Shown: positions 41,671-50,948, numbered from the stretch's first letter. The stretch: DNA of 64,000 bases from Bog-756 sp963727955 (GCA_963727955.1 CAVSII010000001.1:372001-436000); one strand, 5' to 3'. Made by a program: numbers and translations. Notes: a model not told the origin generated them from the sequence alone.

Positions 41671-43434
41671 GTGGCAATGGTCGGGCGGGCCCGTGCGGTG
41701 GGGGCGGTTTTCCGTGCGGCATTCCAGAACCCTGTCCTGCGCAGAGTCGGATTTGCCTACGCGTTGTTCGGGGCGGCGGAGTTCGGTGTCTGGATCGCCC
41801 TATTGGTTTTCGCCTATGGCCACGGCGGATCCACGGGCAGCATGGTGATGGTGCTGGTGCAGCTGATTCCCTGCATCATCTGCGGGCCCTTCTTCGGCGC
41901 TGTGGCCGATCGTCACCCACCCGCCCAGGTCCTGCGGCTCGGCTACGGCCTGCAGATGACGTCGATGGCGGCGGTGGCTGTGGCCATCGGCATGGGCGTC
42001 CCCGCCGTGGTGGTCTTCCTGCTGGCTCCGCTCACCTCACTCAGCCTGACCGTGACACGACCGCCCCAGGCCGCCCTTCTTCCGGCCATCGTGCGCACAC
42101 CCGAGGAGCTCACCGCGGCCAATGTGATCAGCGGCTGGACCGACGGCGCCGCCAGCCTGGTCGGACCGGCCATGGTCGGCCTGTTTCTGGCCTGGCGCGG
42201 CGCCGGGTTGGCGGTGGCCGCCATGGCCGTCATGAGCGCGGGCTCTCTCCTGCTCATGACGGGCATCCACGGACCGACGGCCACCTTCTCGTCCGACGGT
42301 CCCCCGGAGAAGGCGGGCGATGAGACGGGGGAGGGCGGGTCGGTCGCCGACCCTCGGTCGGCCAGAGCGGGCGCCTTTGCCTCCATCCGTGCCGCGGCCA
42401 GGGTCAACGCCGCCATGGCCACACGGCACCCGCAGATCAGGGTACTCCTCACCCTGCACACCTTCTACTTCGTGCTCATCGGATCGCTCGATCTGCTCTG
42501 TGTGGTCCTGGCCCTGCGCTTCTTGCACATCGGAGCCGGCGGTGCCGGATTCCTCAATGCCGCACTGGGCGGCGGGGCACTGGTGGCCGGGTTCGTCACC
42601 GCCTTCCTGGTCGGTCGGCGTCATCTTGCCCACACCCTGGTGCTCTCGCTCGCCGTGGCGGTGACCGCTCTGGCCGCCATCGACGCCGTCCCCCGGGTGG
42701 CACCGGTCATCCTGCTCATCGGCACGGTGGGCCTGGCCGGTGCCGTCTTCGATGTCACCAGTCGGACCCTCTTGCAGCGTTCGGCCCCCTCGGATGCCAT
42801 CGCCGGATCGTTCTCGATCCTGGAGGCTCTCATGGACCTCGGACTGGCCCTCGGAGCCATCCTGGTGCGGGTGGCGTTGGCCGTAGGGGGGATTCGGGCA
42901 GCGCTGGTCGCACCGGCCGCCATCACTCTTCTCCTGATGGCCGCAGTGTGGCCGCGGTTGCGGAAGATCGATTCGTCGGCCACGGTGCCCCAGGTCGAGA
43001 TCAAGTTACTGCGCTCGATCCCCCTGTTCGCCTCCCTACCGGCGCCGTCCATCGAGGGCATCGCCCGAGAGCTCGACCGGTTGGCGGTGTCGGAAGGAAC
43101 GGTCGTGATCACCGAGGGTGATCGGGGCGACTGCTACTACGCGGTGGCCGATGGCGAGCTGGTCGTTTCCCGTCAAGGGCGCACACTGCAGACGGTGACC
43201 CGAGGTGATGGCTTCGGGGAGATCGCCCTCATTCAGGACGTACCGCGGAAAGCTTCGGTCACCGCGGTGACCGATGCCCTGCTCTACGTCCTGGACAAGG
43301 AGCCCTTCGTCCAGACGGTCACCGGCCATGCCCCGACCGCATCCACCGCCGGGTCGATCATCGCCGGCCACCTGCAGACCGATACCGCGCCATCGTCGAA
43401 CGAGGTGGACAGGAGACCCGACCCCGGCGACTGA
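41671..43434 (+). CDS. MFS-type transporter fused to a C-terminal cyclic-nucleotide-binding domain
   Basis: This 587-residue protein has twelve predicted hydrophobic segments of the Enterobactin-exporter-like MFS fold (residues 15-430; DRHPPAQVLRLGYG is motif A). A roughly 130-residue cNMP-binding domain follows: LLRSIPLFASLPAPSIEGIARELDRLAVSEGTVVITEGDRGDCYYAVADGELVV, then the phosphate-binding cassette GFGEIALIQDVPRKASVTA with the expected Glu and Arg. Transport may be gated by cAMP or cGMP, or the domain may be a structural relic. GTG 41671 has AGGAGG about 7 bp upstream. I know related fusions in actinobacteria but not their substrate. Confidence 0.9.
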   Translation: MAMVGRARAVGAVFRAAFQNPVLRRVGFAYALFGAAEFGVWIALLVFAYGHGGSTGSMVMVLVQLIPCIICGPFFGAVADRHPPAQVLRLGYGLQMTSMAAVAVAIGMGVPAVVVFLLAPLTSLSLTVTRPPQAALLPAIVRTPEELTAANVISGWTDGAASLVGPAMVGLFLAWRGAGLAVAAMAVMSAGSLLLMTGIHGPTATFSSDGPPEKAGDETGEGGSVADPRSARAGAFASIRAAARVNAAMATRHPQIRVLLTLHTFYFVLIGSLDLLCVVLALRFLHIGAGGAGFLNAALGGGALVAGFVTAFLVGRRHLAHTLVLSLAVAVTALAAIDAVPRVAPVILLIGTVGLAGAVFDVTSRTLLQRSAPSDAIAGSFSILEALMDLGLALGAILVRVALAVGGIRAALVAPAAITLLLMAAVWPRLRKIDSSATVPQVEIKLLRSIPLFASLPAPSIEGIARELDRLAVSEGTVVITEGDRGDCYYAVADGELVVSRQGRTLQTVTRGDGFGEIALIQDVPRKASVTAVTDALLYVLDKEPFVQTVTGHAPTASTAGSIIAGHLQTDTAPSSNEVDRRPDPGD

Positions 43435-43481
43435 CGAGTCGACGACCGGGTCGGACCTCCGTACGGCCATCGTCCTCCGGG

Positions 43482-44396
43482 TCACCCTGGCGGGGTGGCC
43501 ACATCGGCCGGTTGGCGGTGCAGCCAGGTGAGGAGATCCTCGGGGGCCATGGCCCGGGTCCGTTCGTAGTAGCGGCGCAACTCTGCCTCGTCCAGTACTT
43601 CGGCGCCGGCCCCCGAGGTACCGCGTCGAAAGAAGGCGGCCGGATCCTTCAGGACCCCCACAGCGGTGGCGGTCCCGACGGGACCGGCCCGCATGCTCTC
43701 GAACGACGCCGCTTCCACCAGATCTGGCCAGATCTCCTCGGGGACGGCGATGTTCAGGCGGCCGGCCAGACGCCGCATTTCGCCGCCCAGGTCGGCCCGG
43801 AGATCGTCGTAGTGGACGAGCACGATGTTCGGTTCGGTCCGCAGGGTCCAGGCCCCGACCAGGTGAGACATCACCCCGGGGAGCGAATCGAGTGAGGCCC
43901 GCGGGTCGGGATCGGCGGCGATCCATGTGCGCAGCCATTCGGGCAGGGACGGACGGTCGACAGGGGGCGACGGGGGAGGGGGATGGCCCAGGACCTGACG
44001 CATGTGTTCCCGGTCGAGGTTGTCACTCTGGTGGTACAACGACACGGCCATGTCGAGGGGATGACGCCCGGTCACGATGTAGGTGACCCGCCGGTCGGCG
44101 GGCAGACCGTCGAGAGGGGTGTGACTCTTGATGAACCTGCGGTGCGACTGGGCCGCCAGTTGGGCGAAGACCTCGGCTCGGGGCCTGATCAGCCAGTCCA
44201 GCCAGGGTGAGAGGTTGCTCAGGGCGTCGGGTAGTTCCGGTGTCTGGAAGATGAGTAGGGCGCAGATCATCTGCACCCAGGTGGTGCCGCTCTTGGACCG
44301 GGTGCTGATCAGGATGTCGCCCTCTCGCAAGGGAAAGTCAGACCATCGGGCACTGTCCTCGTCGGAGGACGTGTAGCGAATCGGATGGCCGGGCAC
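43482..44396 (-). CDS. Sulfotransferase (PAPS-dependent)
   Basis: This 304-residue protein has the two PAPS sites: 5'-PSB loop ISTRSKSGTTWVQMICALL near residues 30-48, and 3'-PB segment TYIVTGRHPLDMAVSLYHQSDN. The late RRGTSGAGAEVL corresponds to the RxGxxGDW cofactor motif of sulfotransferases, although Asp-Trp is replaced by Ala-Glu. It transfers sulfate to an unidentified hydroxyl acceptor (sulfolipid, sterol or glycan are options). Its stop converges with the MFS-cNMP gene, 48 bp away. Upstream, 66 bp separate it from the CsbD gene. Confidence 0.9.
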   Translation of the reverse strand: MPGHPIRYTSSDEDSARWSDFPLREGDILISTRSKSGTTWVQMICALLIFQTPELPDALSNLSPWLDWLIRPRAEVFAQLAAQSHRRFIKSHTPLDGLPADRRVTYIVTGRHPLDMAVSLYHQSDNLDREHMRQVLGHPPPPSPPVDRPSLPEWLRTWIAADPDPRASLDSLPGVMSHLVGAWTLRTEPNIVLVHYDDLRADLGGEMRRLAGRLNIAVPEEIWPDLVEAASFESMRAGPVGTATAVGVLKDPAAFFRRGTSGAGAEVLDEAELRRYYERTRAMAPEDLLTWLHRQPADVATPPG

Positions 44397-44462
44397 CGGT
44401 GGAGATTAGGTCGGGCTAGACCCGTCCTCCGGCGTCGTCGAGGACCTGCAGGACTGTCGAGA

Positions 44463-44654
44463 TCAGCGAGGCCTTCCCGGGCGGTCGTCCAACTTGTCGG
44501 CCGCTTCGCCCACCCTGTCCGCCACCTTGTCCACCGCCTCCTTGACTTTCCCCTTGGCCCGGTCGATCTTGCCCTCCGACTTCAACGAGTCGTTGTCGGT
44601 CAGATCGCCAGCTGCCTCCTTGGCCCGTCCCTTCATCTCATCTGCGGTAGCCAT
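44463..44654 (-). CDS. CsbD family stress protein
   Basis: This 63-residue charged helical protein begins MATADEMKGRAKEAAGDLTDNDSLKSEGKIDRAKGKVKEAVDKVADRV, the full CsbD signature. Such proteins are induced by general stress in many bacteria; the molecular role is unknown. AGGAGG lies 6 bp before the ATG. It is divergent from the flap-nuclease gene, with 89 bp between the starts. Confidence 0.93.
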   Translation of the reverse strand: MATADEMKGRAKEAAGDLTDNDSLKSEGKIDRAKGKVKEAVDKVADRVGEAADKLDDRPGRPR

Positions 44655-44743
44655 GACCGTCCTCCTGGTCGGATCGGATTGTCGATGTCAATCCCCTACC
44701 CCGGGGCCGTGCCCCCAAACGGTTGAGCTGCCAGACTGACCCG

Positions 44744-45631
44744 GTGAAGGCCTTTCTGGTCGACGGTACCTACGAACTGTTCCGTCACTACTTCGGACAA
44801 CCACCGCGCCCGGCCGACGACGGGGAGGAGATCGGGGCCGCCCGGGGGGTGGTCCTCACGGTGGTGGGCATGCTGGCCGACGGGGCCACCCATATCGGCG
44901 TGGCCACCGACCACGTGGTCGAGTCGTTCCGCAACGAGCTGTGGCCCGGTTACAAGACGGGGGATGGCATCGAGCCGGCGTTGCGGTCCCAGTTCCCCAT
45001 CGTGGAGTGGGCCCTCCAATCCCTCGGGGTGACGGTGTGGCCGATGGTCGAGCTCGAAGCCGATGACGCGCTGGCCTCCGCCGCCTCGGTGGCGGCCGGT
45101 GACCGCCACGTCGACCAGGTCGTCATCTGCACGCCCGACAAGGACCTGGCTCAGTGCGTGGTGGGGAGCCGGGTGGTCCAGCTCGACCGGCGTAACGGAA
45201 CGGTGTGCGACGAGGCCGGCGTGTGGGAGAAGTTCGGCGTTGCCCCCCGTTCCATTCCCGACTGGCTGGCCCTGGTGGGTGACTCCGCCGACGGCTTCCC
45301 CGGTCTGGCCGGGTGGGGCAAGCGGTCGGCCTCTCTGGTGCTGGCCCACTACGGCAGCATCGACGACGTGCCCGACGACATCGACCAGTGGGATCCGGCG
45401 GTACGACAGGCGGTGCGGGGTGCGGCCAAGCTGGCCGCCCGACTGGCCGACGAGCGGGAGGCGGCCGAGCTTTTCCGCCATCTGGCCACCCTGCGCCTCG
45501 ACCCCTCTCTCCTGACTACGGTCGATGCCCTGCGCTGGCGGGGACCGACCGCCGCCTTCGAAGGTGTGTGCCGTCGGTTCCGGGACCCCGGGCTGGTCGA
45601 GCGGGTGGCCGCCCTCGTCCCGTCGGTGTGA
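44744..45631 (+). CDS. 5'-3' exonuclease / flap endonuclease-like protein
   Basis: This 295-residue FEN-superfamily nuclease is similar to the N-terminal domain of DNA polymerase I. The metal-binding acids appear in order: FLVDGTYELFR, ATDHVVESFRNELWPGYKTG, VELEADDALASAA, ICTPDKDLAQCV and WLALVGDSADGFPGLAGWGKRSASLVL, the last being the H3TH DNA-binding motif. It would remove 5' flaps or RNA primers. GTG 44744 gives the family N-terminus (VKAFLVDGTYEL); TTG 44723 is an alternative. It converges (9 bp) on the ATP-dependent ligase, next to a primase-polymerase, so a shared repair role is likely. Confidence 0.9.
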   Translation: MKAFLVDGTYELFRHYFGQPPRPADDGEEIGAARGVVLTVVGMLADGATHIGVATDHVVESFRNELWPGYKTGDGIEPALRSQFPIVEWALQSLGVTVWPMVELEADDALASAASVAAGDRHVDQVVICTPDKDLAQCVVGSRVVQLDRRNGTVCDEAGVWEKFGVAPRSIPDWLALVGDSADGFPGLAGWGKRSASLVLAHYGSIDDVPDDIDQWDPAVRQAVRGAAKLAARLADEREAAELFRHLATLRLDPSLLTTVDALRWRGPTAAFEGVCRRFRDPGLVERVAALVPSV

Positions 45632-45640
45632 CCCCGGGCG

Positions 45641-46699
45641 TCAGACGGCGCCGAACACATTGCCGAGCTCGGTGGGCACCGGGGTATCGAGTTGGGCGTA
45701 GGTGCACGAGGCCGGGGCCCGGTCCGGCCGCCACCGCAGCAACGAGGTGGCGTGGCGGAAGCGGTCGACCTGCAGGTGGTCGTAGGACACCTCGGCCACC
45801 AATTCGGGTCGGAGGGCCTCCCAGCTGAGGTCCTTACCCCCGGTCCATCGGCTCTGGCCTCCCGGCACGCGCCCGCCGGGTGCACCTCCGGTGTGCCACG
45901 GGTGCGCCGACAGGGCGTCCTTTCGATACGGCTCCAATGTGTCGACCAGCTCCTGGCGGCGGGCCACGCTGAATCCGGACGCCACCCCGACGTGGTGCAG
46001 CACGCCGCTGTCGTCGAACAGGCCGAGTAGGAGCGATCCCACCCCGTCGCCCGACTTGTGAAAGCGGAAACCGCCGACCACGCAGTCGGCCGTACGCTCG
46101 TGCTTGACCTTGATCATGGCCCGCTTGTCGGACTGGTAGGTGAGGTCGGCCGCTTTGACCACCACACCGTCGAGCCCGGCGCCTTCGAACCTCGAGAACC
46201 AGTCACGGGCCACGTCGACCTGATCGGTGACGGGGGTGAGATGGACGGGTGGCTCGGCTTTGGCCAGCGCCTTCTCCATATGTTGTCGTCGTTGGGCGTA
46301 GGGCTGGGTGCGCAGATCGGCGTCCCCCAGGGCCAACAGGTCGAAGGCCACGAAGGACGCCGGCGTCGATTGGGCCAGAAGGGCCACCCGCGATGCCGCC
46401 GGATGGATGCGCTGGGAGAGGGCATCGAAGTCGAGGCCGGAGGGACCGACGATGACGATCTCCCCGTCCAGGACACAGCGGGGCGGCAGATTGGCCTGGA
46501 GGGCTTCCACCAACTCGGGGAAGTACACGGTGAGCGGCTTCTCGTTGCGGCTGCCCAGCACCACGTCGTCGCCGTCGCGGAAGACGATGCACCGGAACCC
46601 GTCCCACTTCGGCTCGTAGTGGAGGCCCTCGCCCTCGGGTAGCTCCCGGGCCAACTTGGCCAGCATGGGTGGAACGGGCGGAACCACGGGGAGCGTCAC
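45641..46699 (-). CDS. ligC: ATP-dependent DNA ligase (LigC-like)
   Basis: This is a 352-residue ligase without polymerase or nuclease domains. The adenylated lysine is Lys31 in HYEPKWDGFRCIVF (motif I). Motif III is SFVAFDLLALGD, motif IV GLDGVVVKAADLTYQ, motif V MIKVKHERTADCVVGGFRFHK, and an OB-fold follows, ending with EVSYDHLQVDRFRHATSLLRWRPDR (motif VI region). It resembles mycobacterial LigC rather than LigD. It seals nicks using ATP. The order on this strand is primase-polymerase, HhH/PHP protein, ligase, and the three are probably one operon. No Ku gene is in the window. Confidence 0.93.
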   Translation of the reverse strand: MTLPVVPPVPPMLAKLARELPEGEGLHYEPKWDGFRCIVFRDGDDVVLGSRNEKPLTVYFPELVEALQANLPPRCVLDGEIVIVGPSGLDFDALSQRIHPAASRVALLAQSTPASFVAFDLLALGDADLRTQPYAQRRQHMEKALAKAEPPVHLTPVTDQVDVARDWFSRFEGAGLDGVVVKAADLTYQSDKRAMIKVKHERTADCVVGGFRFHKSGDGVGSLLLGLFDDSGVLHHVGVASGFSVARRQELVDTLEPYRKDALSAHPWHTGGAPGGRVPGGQSRWTGGKDLSWEALRPELVAEVSYDHLQVDRFRHATSLLRWRPDRAPASCTYAQLDTPVPTELGNVFGAV

Positions 46700-46744
46700 C
46701 GGGTCATCGTATCCACCGGACCCGGGGAGGGGAGGAGGAACTGT

Positions 46745-47757
46745 TCAGGCGGCGTGCCCGGAGGTCCAGGCCAAAAGGTCTTCCACCGGGAGGGCGTTCA
46801 TGATCGTCTCGACCGGCACCCCGACGCGCGCCGCCTGTTCACACCCGTAGCGCTGCCATTCGAGCTGACCGGGGGCATGGGCGTCGGTGTCCACCACCAC
46901 GACGCAACCGGCCGACAAGGCCATGCTCAGGAGCGGCTCGGGTGGGTCGAGCCGCTCGGGCCTCGAATTGATCTCGACCGCCGTGCCGGTGGCGGCGCAG
47001 GCATCGAACACGGCCCCGGCGTCGAAGGTCGAGGGGGGCGGCCCCGCCCGACCAGGAGCCGACCGGTGCAGTGCCCGAGGATGTCGGTGTGCGGGTTGGC
47101 GATGGCCCGCACCATCCGCGCCGTCATGGCGGTCGAATCCATGCGTAGCTTCGAATGCACGCTGGCCACCACCACGTCCAACTGCGCGAGCAGATCGTCG
47201 TCCTGGTCGAGCCCACCGTCTTCCAGGATGTCGACTTCGATCCCGGTGAGGATGCGGAAGGGGGCCAGTTCGTCGTTGAGTTGAGCGACCACCGCCAGCT
47301 GCTGGCGCAGGCGCTCGGGATCGAGCCCGTGGGCCACGGTCAACCGGGGGCTGTGGTCGGTGAGTGCCCAGTACTGATGCCCGAGGTCCCGCGCCGCCCG
47401 GGCCATCTCGTCGATCGGGCTTCCTCCGTCCGACCAGTTCGAATGGCTGTGACAATCGCCCTGGAGTCGTGCCAACAACGTCTGCCCGTCGGGGCTGAGG
47501 GCGGCCGGCTCCACCTCCTCCAGTTTCTGGAGGTAGGTCGGGGTCCCTCCGCCCAACGCTTCGATGATGACCTGGGCGCTGGTCTTGCCCACCCCGGGGA
47601 TCTTTTGCAGGCGGGCCGATCCCATTGCCGCCAACTCACCATCGGAAAGGGCGCCGACGGCGGCGGCGGCGTTGCGAAAGGCCCGCACTTTGTACGACTC
47701 GGCCCCGTCCCGCTCGAGCAGGTAGGCGATCCGGCGCAAGGCGGTCGTCGGCTCCAC
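46745..47757 (-). CDS. HhH/PHP domain protein (PolX-like C-terminal nuclease), with a 1-base frameshift
   Basis: GTG 47757 has AAGGAA upstream and lies 5 bp after the primase-polymerase stop. The protein has an N-terminal helix-hairpin-helix region (IAYLLERDGAESYKVRAFRNAAAAV and LQKIPGVGKTSAQVIIEAL) and a PHP phosphoesterase domain (GDCHSHSNWSDGGSPIDEM, WALTDHSPRLTVAHG, LTGIEVDIL, VVASVHSKLRM, NPHTDILGHCTGR). These are the polymerase-X C-terminal modules without a polymerase core. At the six-G run 47033-47038 one base appears to be missing. Restoring it joins to STFDAGAVFDACAATGTAVEINSRPERLDPPEPLL and VVDTDAH, ending at 46745. Role: 3' processing or phosphatase, inferred. Confidence 0.85.
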
Positions 47758-47762
47758 CGGTG

Positions 47763-48773
47763 CTATTCCTTTTTGGCTCGGCTGGGAGCCACCCGCGGTG
47801 GCTCGTCGGGCTGTTTGGGATACTCGGGGGGCCAGGGGGCGTCGTGGAGCCCGTCGCCCCGGTCCCGTTCCACCATGTCCAGGAGTGGTTGGAGCGACTG
47901 CGGTCGTTGGCCCATGGCCGCCCAGGGGTCCCCCCGCTGGCGCACCCGCTCGGGCACGGTACGGATGGTCAGTTCCTCCGGATCGACGGTGTCGACGTCG
48001 TCCCATGCCAGCGGGGTCGACACCTGGCCCCCGACCCGGGGTCGGGCGAACCAGGCACCGAACACCGTCTTGTGCGGTGCGTTCTGATTGAAGTCGACGA
48101 AGATCCGTTCGCCCCTTTCCTCCTTCCACCAATTGGCGGTGATCAGCTCGGGGTGCCGGCGTTCGAGCTCGCGGGCCAGGGCCACGGCTGCCGCTCGCAC
48201 TTGAAAACTGTCCCAGCGGGGCTCGAGTCGGACGTAGACGTGGATGCCGCGATTGCCGGTCGTCTTGGGATAGCCGGCCATGCCGATCTCCTCCAGCAAG
48301 GTCCGAACACATCGTGCCGCCGCGCGGACCTGGTCGAAGGTCGTTCCCGGCTGCGGGTCGAGGTCGATGCGGAGCTCGTCGGTATGGTCGGGGTCGTCGG
48401 CCCGGTAGGGCCACAGGTGGAGACCGATGCAGCCCAGGTTGACGGCCCACAGCACATGGGCGATGTCGGCCACCACCAGTGCCCTCGATGTGGTTCCGTT
48501 GGGCGTGCTCACCACCGTGGTCTCGAGCCAGGCCGGGGCCCCGGCCGGTACCCGTTTCTGGAAGAAGGACTTGCCCCCGGCGCCACCGGGAAACCGCTGC
48601 AGGAGCGCGGGCCGACCGGTGGCCGTGCCGGCCAGGGCGTCGGCCACGTCGAGATAGTAGGAAACCAGGTCGAACTTGGTGGCTCCCAGGGCCGGGAAGT
48701 AGATCTTGTCGGGGCTCGAGATATCGATGCTCCGATCGGCGACGTCGACGACCCGGACGTCCTTGGTGGTCAC
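47763..48773 (-). CDS. LigD-type primase-polymerase (archaeo-eukaryotic primase family)
   Basis: This 336-residue stand-alone AEP polymerase is homologous to the polymerase domain of LigD and to mycobacterial Prim-PolC. The metal-binding acids are in LRIDLDPQPGTTFDQV, the nucleotide-binding GNRGIHVYVRLEPR follows, and the third Asp is in ERIFVDFNQNAPHKTVFGAW. It can extend primers across breaks or short gaps, often with ribonucleotides. The lysine-rich C-terminus (PSRAKKE) may contact DNA. It stands first in the operon with the HhH/PHP protein and ligase; with the facing flap nuclease, this is a full set for gap fill, trimming and sealing. Confidence 0.93.
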   Translation of the reverse strand: MTTKDVRVVDVADRSIDISSPDKIYFPALGATKFDLVSYYLDVADALAGTATGRPALLQRFPGGAGGKSFFQKRVPAGAPAWLETTVVSTPNGTTSRALVVADIAHVLWAVNLGCIGLHLWPYRADDPDHTDELRIDLDPQPGTTFDQVRAAARCVRTLLEEIGMAGYPKTTGNRGIHVYVRLEPRWDSFQVRAAAVALARELERRHPELITANWWKEERGERIFVDFNQNAPHKTVFGAWFARPRVGGQVSTPLAWDDVDTVDPEELTIRTVPERVRQRGDPWAAMGQRPQSLQPLLDMVERDRGDGLHDAPWPPEYPKQPDEPPRVAPSRAKKE

Positions 48774-48921
48774 AGCCCCACGCTATCGGTCCGGGTCCGA
48801 GGTCGGCCGGTACACTGCGCCACGTCCAGCTTGTCGTTGGTAGGCCGAAGGCGCCCCGATCCCGGACCGGTCGGCGGTGGGTCCGGTGCCGGGCCCACCG
48901 AAGGGGAGGAGAGGAGCCGGC

Positions 48922-49878
48922 ATGACGTCACGATTGGCCACCGACAAGGAAGTCGACACCTGGCGGGACGAGGGCTGGGTCCTGCTCGACGGCATCGTGG
49001 GAAGTGATGAGATCGACGCTGTTCTCGGTGATCTGCACAACACCTTTCCCACCAACGAGGAGTACCGCCGCGACCCCGAAGGGGAGACCGAGCGCCGCCT
49101 GGGCCGCCCGGTCAAACGTCCGGAAGTCTTCGTGTGGCCCGAGGACGGTCCCGGATTCCGTCCCGACCAGCAGCGGTGGTCCGACATCTTTCCGTTCCGG
49201 GGGAAGGGTGCGCTCAACCGGCTGTGTGTCCACCCGTCGATCGTCGACTTTGCCGAACGGGCTCTCGGTGAGCCCGACATCAGGCTTTACCAGATCCACC
49301 TGACGGCCAAGTACGAGGGGATCACCAACTACGAGCAGCCCATGCACACCGACCGCAACCATTCGTGGTTACCGGCCCTGGGGGCGCCGCCCTGGTGGAA
49401 CCTCGAGGGGTTCCTCTATCTGTCGGACGTGACCGAGGCAGACAACCCGACCCGTGTGGTCTCCACGGGCGACTCGACCGCTGTCTCTCCCGCCACCCCC
49501 GTGCTCATGCCCCATACCTCTCCCGACATCTACGCCGCCGAACGCCAGGCCATCGGTGTACGCGGCTCCTACCTGGCCTACCGCTCCGATGTCTTTCACC
49601 GTGGCGCACCGTTCGGCTCGCCGGGAACGGCGCGCTTCGTGATGGCCCTTGCTTTCAAGAGGGCCGGCCAGGACTGGATCGGCTACGACCAGGCCCAGTC
49701 CCGTTCGACGGGACGGGAGTGGACCCGATTCGTGGAGCGGAGCACACCCCGGCAGCTCGAGCTGTTCGGCTTCCCACCGCCGGGCCATCCGATCTGGACG
49801 GAGGCCCTCCTGGACGAGACGGCCCTCCGCTACCCGAAGCTGGAGCTGTCGCCGTGGAGGGACGGGCTGGCCCCTTGA
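48922..49878 (+). CDS. Phytanoyl-CoA dioxygenase (PhyH) family protein
   Basis: This is a 318-residue Fe(II)/2-oxoglutarate oxygenase with HxD in YEQPMHTDRNHSW, the distal His in AYRSDVFHRGAPFGSPGTARFVM and Arg a few residues later. Family members hydroxylate lipids, antibiotic intermediates or osmolytes (ectoine). None of the flanking genes indicates which. ATG 48922 is preceded by GGGGAGGAGAGGAG; the upstream 15 codons of the frame are intergenic. It is divergent from the primase-polymerase (148 bp between). The 234 bp after its stop, before the PspA gene, hold no gene I can support. Confidence 0.9.
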   Translation: MTSRLATDKEVDTWRDEGWVLLDGIVGSDEIDAVLGDLHNTFPTNEEYRRDPEGETERRLGRPVKRPEVFVWPEDGPGFRPDQQRWSDIFPFRGKGALNRLCVHPSIVDFAERALGEPDIRLYQIHLTAKYEGITNYEQPMHTDRNHSWLPALGAPPWWNLEGFLYLSDVTEADNPTRVVSTGDSTAVSPATPVLMPHTSPDIYAAERQAIGVRGSYLAYRSDVFHRGAPFGSPGTARFVMALAFKRAGQDWIGYDQAQSRSTGREWTRFVERSTPRQLELFGFPPPGHPIWTEALLDETALRYPKLELSPWRDGLAP

Positions 49879-50112
49879 ACGACCGGTTCCACCGGTCATC
49901 GGCAACGCCCATTTCGCCGTAGCCCCACCGGGGCGCGCCCACCGGGGCGTGACGGTCGGCGCCACCACGGCGCCACCCGTTCCACCTCGGCATGACCGCC
50001 GATTCCGTGACGGAGGATCCCGGAGGGCGACGGAGTAGCCTCCGGAATGGCCGCTGTCGACCGATCGGGCGGGCTGCAGGCACATAGCTGCAGACACATA
50101 GAAGGAGGAGCA

Positions 50113-50853
50113 ATGTCCCTTTTCCAACGGGCACACGACATCGTGCAGGCCAAGGCCAACAAGGCGCTCGACGCCGCCGAGAAGCCCGACGAGATGCTCG
50201 ACCTCTCCTACGAGCAGATGCTCGGGCAGATCACCCAGGTCCGTCGGGCCCTGGTGGACATCGCCGCTTCGCGCAAGCAGATCGAGTTACAGGAACAACA
50301 GCTCCAGCACACGGTCGACCACCTCCAGGATCAGGCCAAGGCTGCCCTCGGCCAGGGCAAGGAGGATCTGGCCAAGGAGGCGCTGACCCGCAAAGCGACC
50401 GCCCAGGCCCAAATCGACAGCATGGAGCCGCAGCACCAGCAGCTCACCGATCAGGAGCAGAAGCTCGAACAGACCCTTAACGCCCTGCAGAAGCGGGTCA
50501 ACGATTTCCGGTCACAGAAGGAAGTGCTGAAGGCGCAGTACACGGCGGCCAAAGCGGTCAGCTCCGTCGACGAGAGCACCGCCGGAATTTCGAAGACCTT
50601 CAACGACTCGGGCGCCACCCTCCAGCGGGCGCAGGACAAGATCGCCAACATGCAGGCTCACGCCGGGGCCATGGACGATCTCCTCGAGTCCGGCGTGCTC
50701 GAGGACGTCGGGGGCAGCGGCACCGATGACATCCAAAAAGAACTGGATCAGGTGGGAACAGCCAGCCAGGTCGATCAGGAGCTGGCCGCCATGAAGGCCG
50801 AGCTCGGCCCGGCCGCATCGGCTCCGCCCGCTCTGTCGGACGGGTCCAGCTGA
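50113..50853 (+). CDS. pspA: PspA/IM30 family membrane-stress protein
   Basis: This is a 246-residue, almost wholly coiled-coil protein. The N-terminus SLFQRAHDIVQAKANKALDAAEKPDEMLDLSYEQMLGQITQVRRALVDIAASRKQIE is the PspA/Vipp1 signature. A long Gln/Lys/Glu-rich hairpin follows, with a C-terminal helix (DDIQKELDQVGTASQVDQELAAMKAEL). Family proteins form ESCRT-III-like polymers that repair or stabilise the cytoplasmic membrane. ATG 50113 follows GAAGGAGG. No PspB/C or F homologue is adjacent. Confidence 0.93.
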   Translation: MSLFQRAHDIVQAKANKALDAAEKPDEMLDLSYEQMLGQITQVRRALVDIAASRKQIELQEQQLQHTVDHLQDQAKAALGQGKEDLAKEALTRKATAQAQIDSMEPQHQQLTDQEQKLEQTLNALQKRVNDFRSQKEVLKAQYTAAKAVSSVDESTAGISKTFNDSGATLQRAQDKIANMQAHAGAMDDLLESGVLEDVGGSGTDDIQKELDQVGTASQVDQELAAMKAELGPAASAPPALSDGSS

Positions 50854-50948
50854 CGATCGGTCGGGCTGGGGACGGTTGAGCGGATTGGATTGCATGATAG
50901 AACTCTGTCCGGTTATCCTGGCCCGGTGAGACAGACGGCCGCAGGGTC

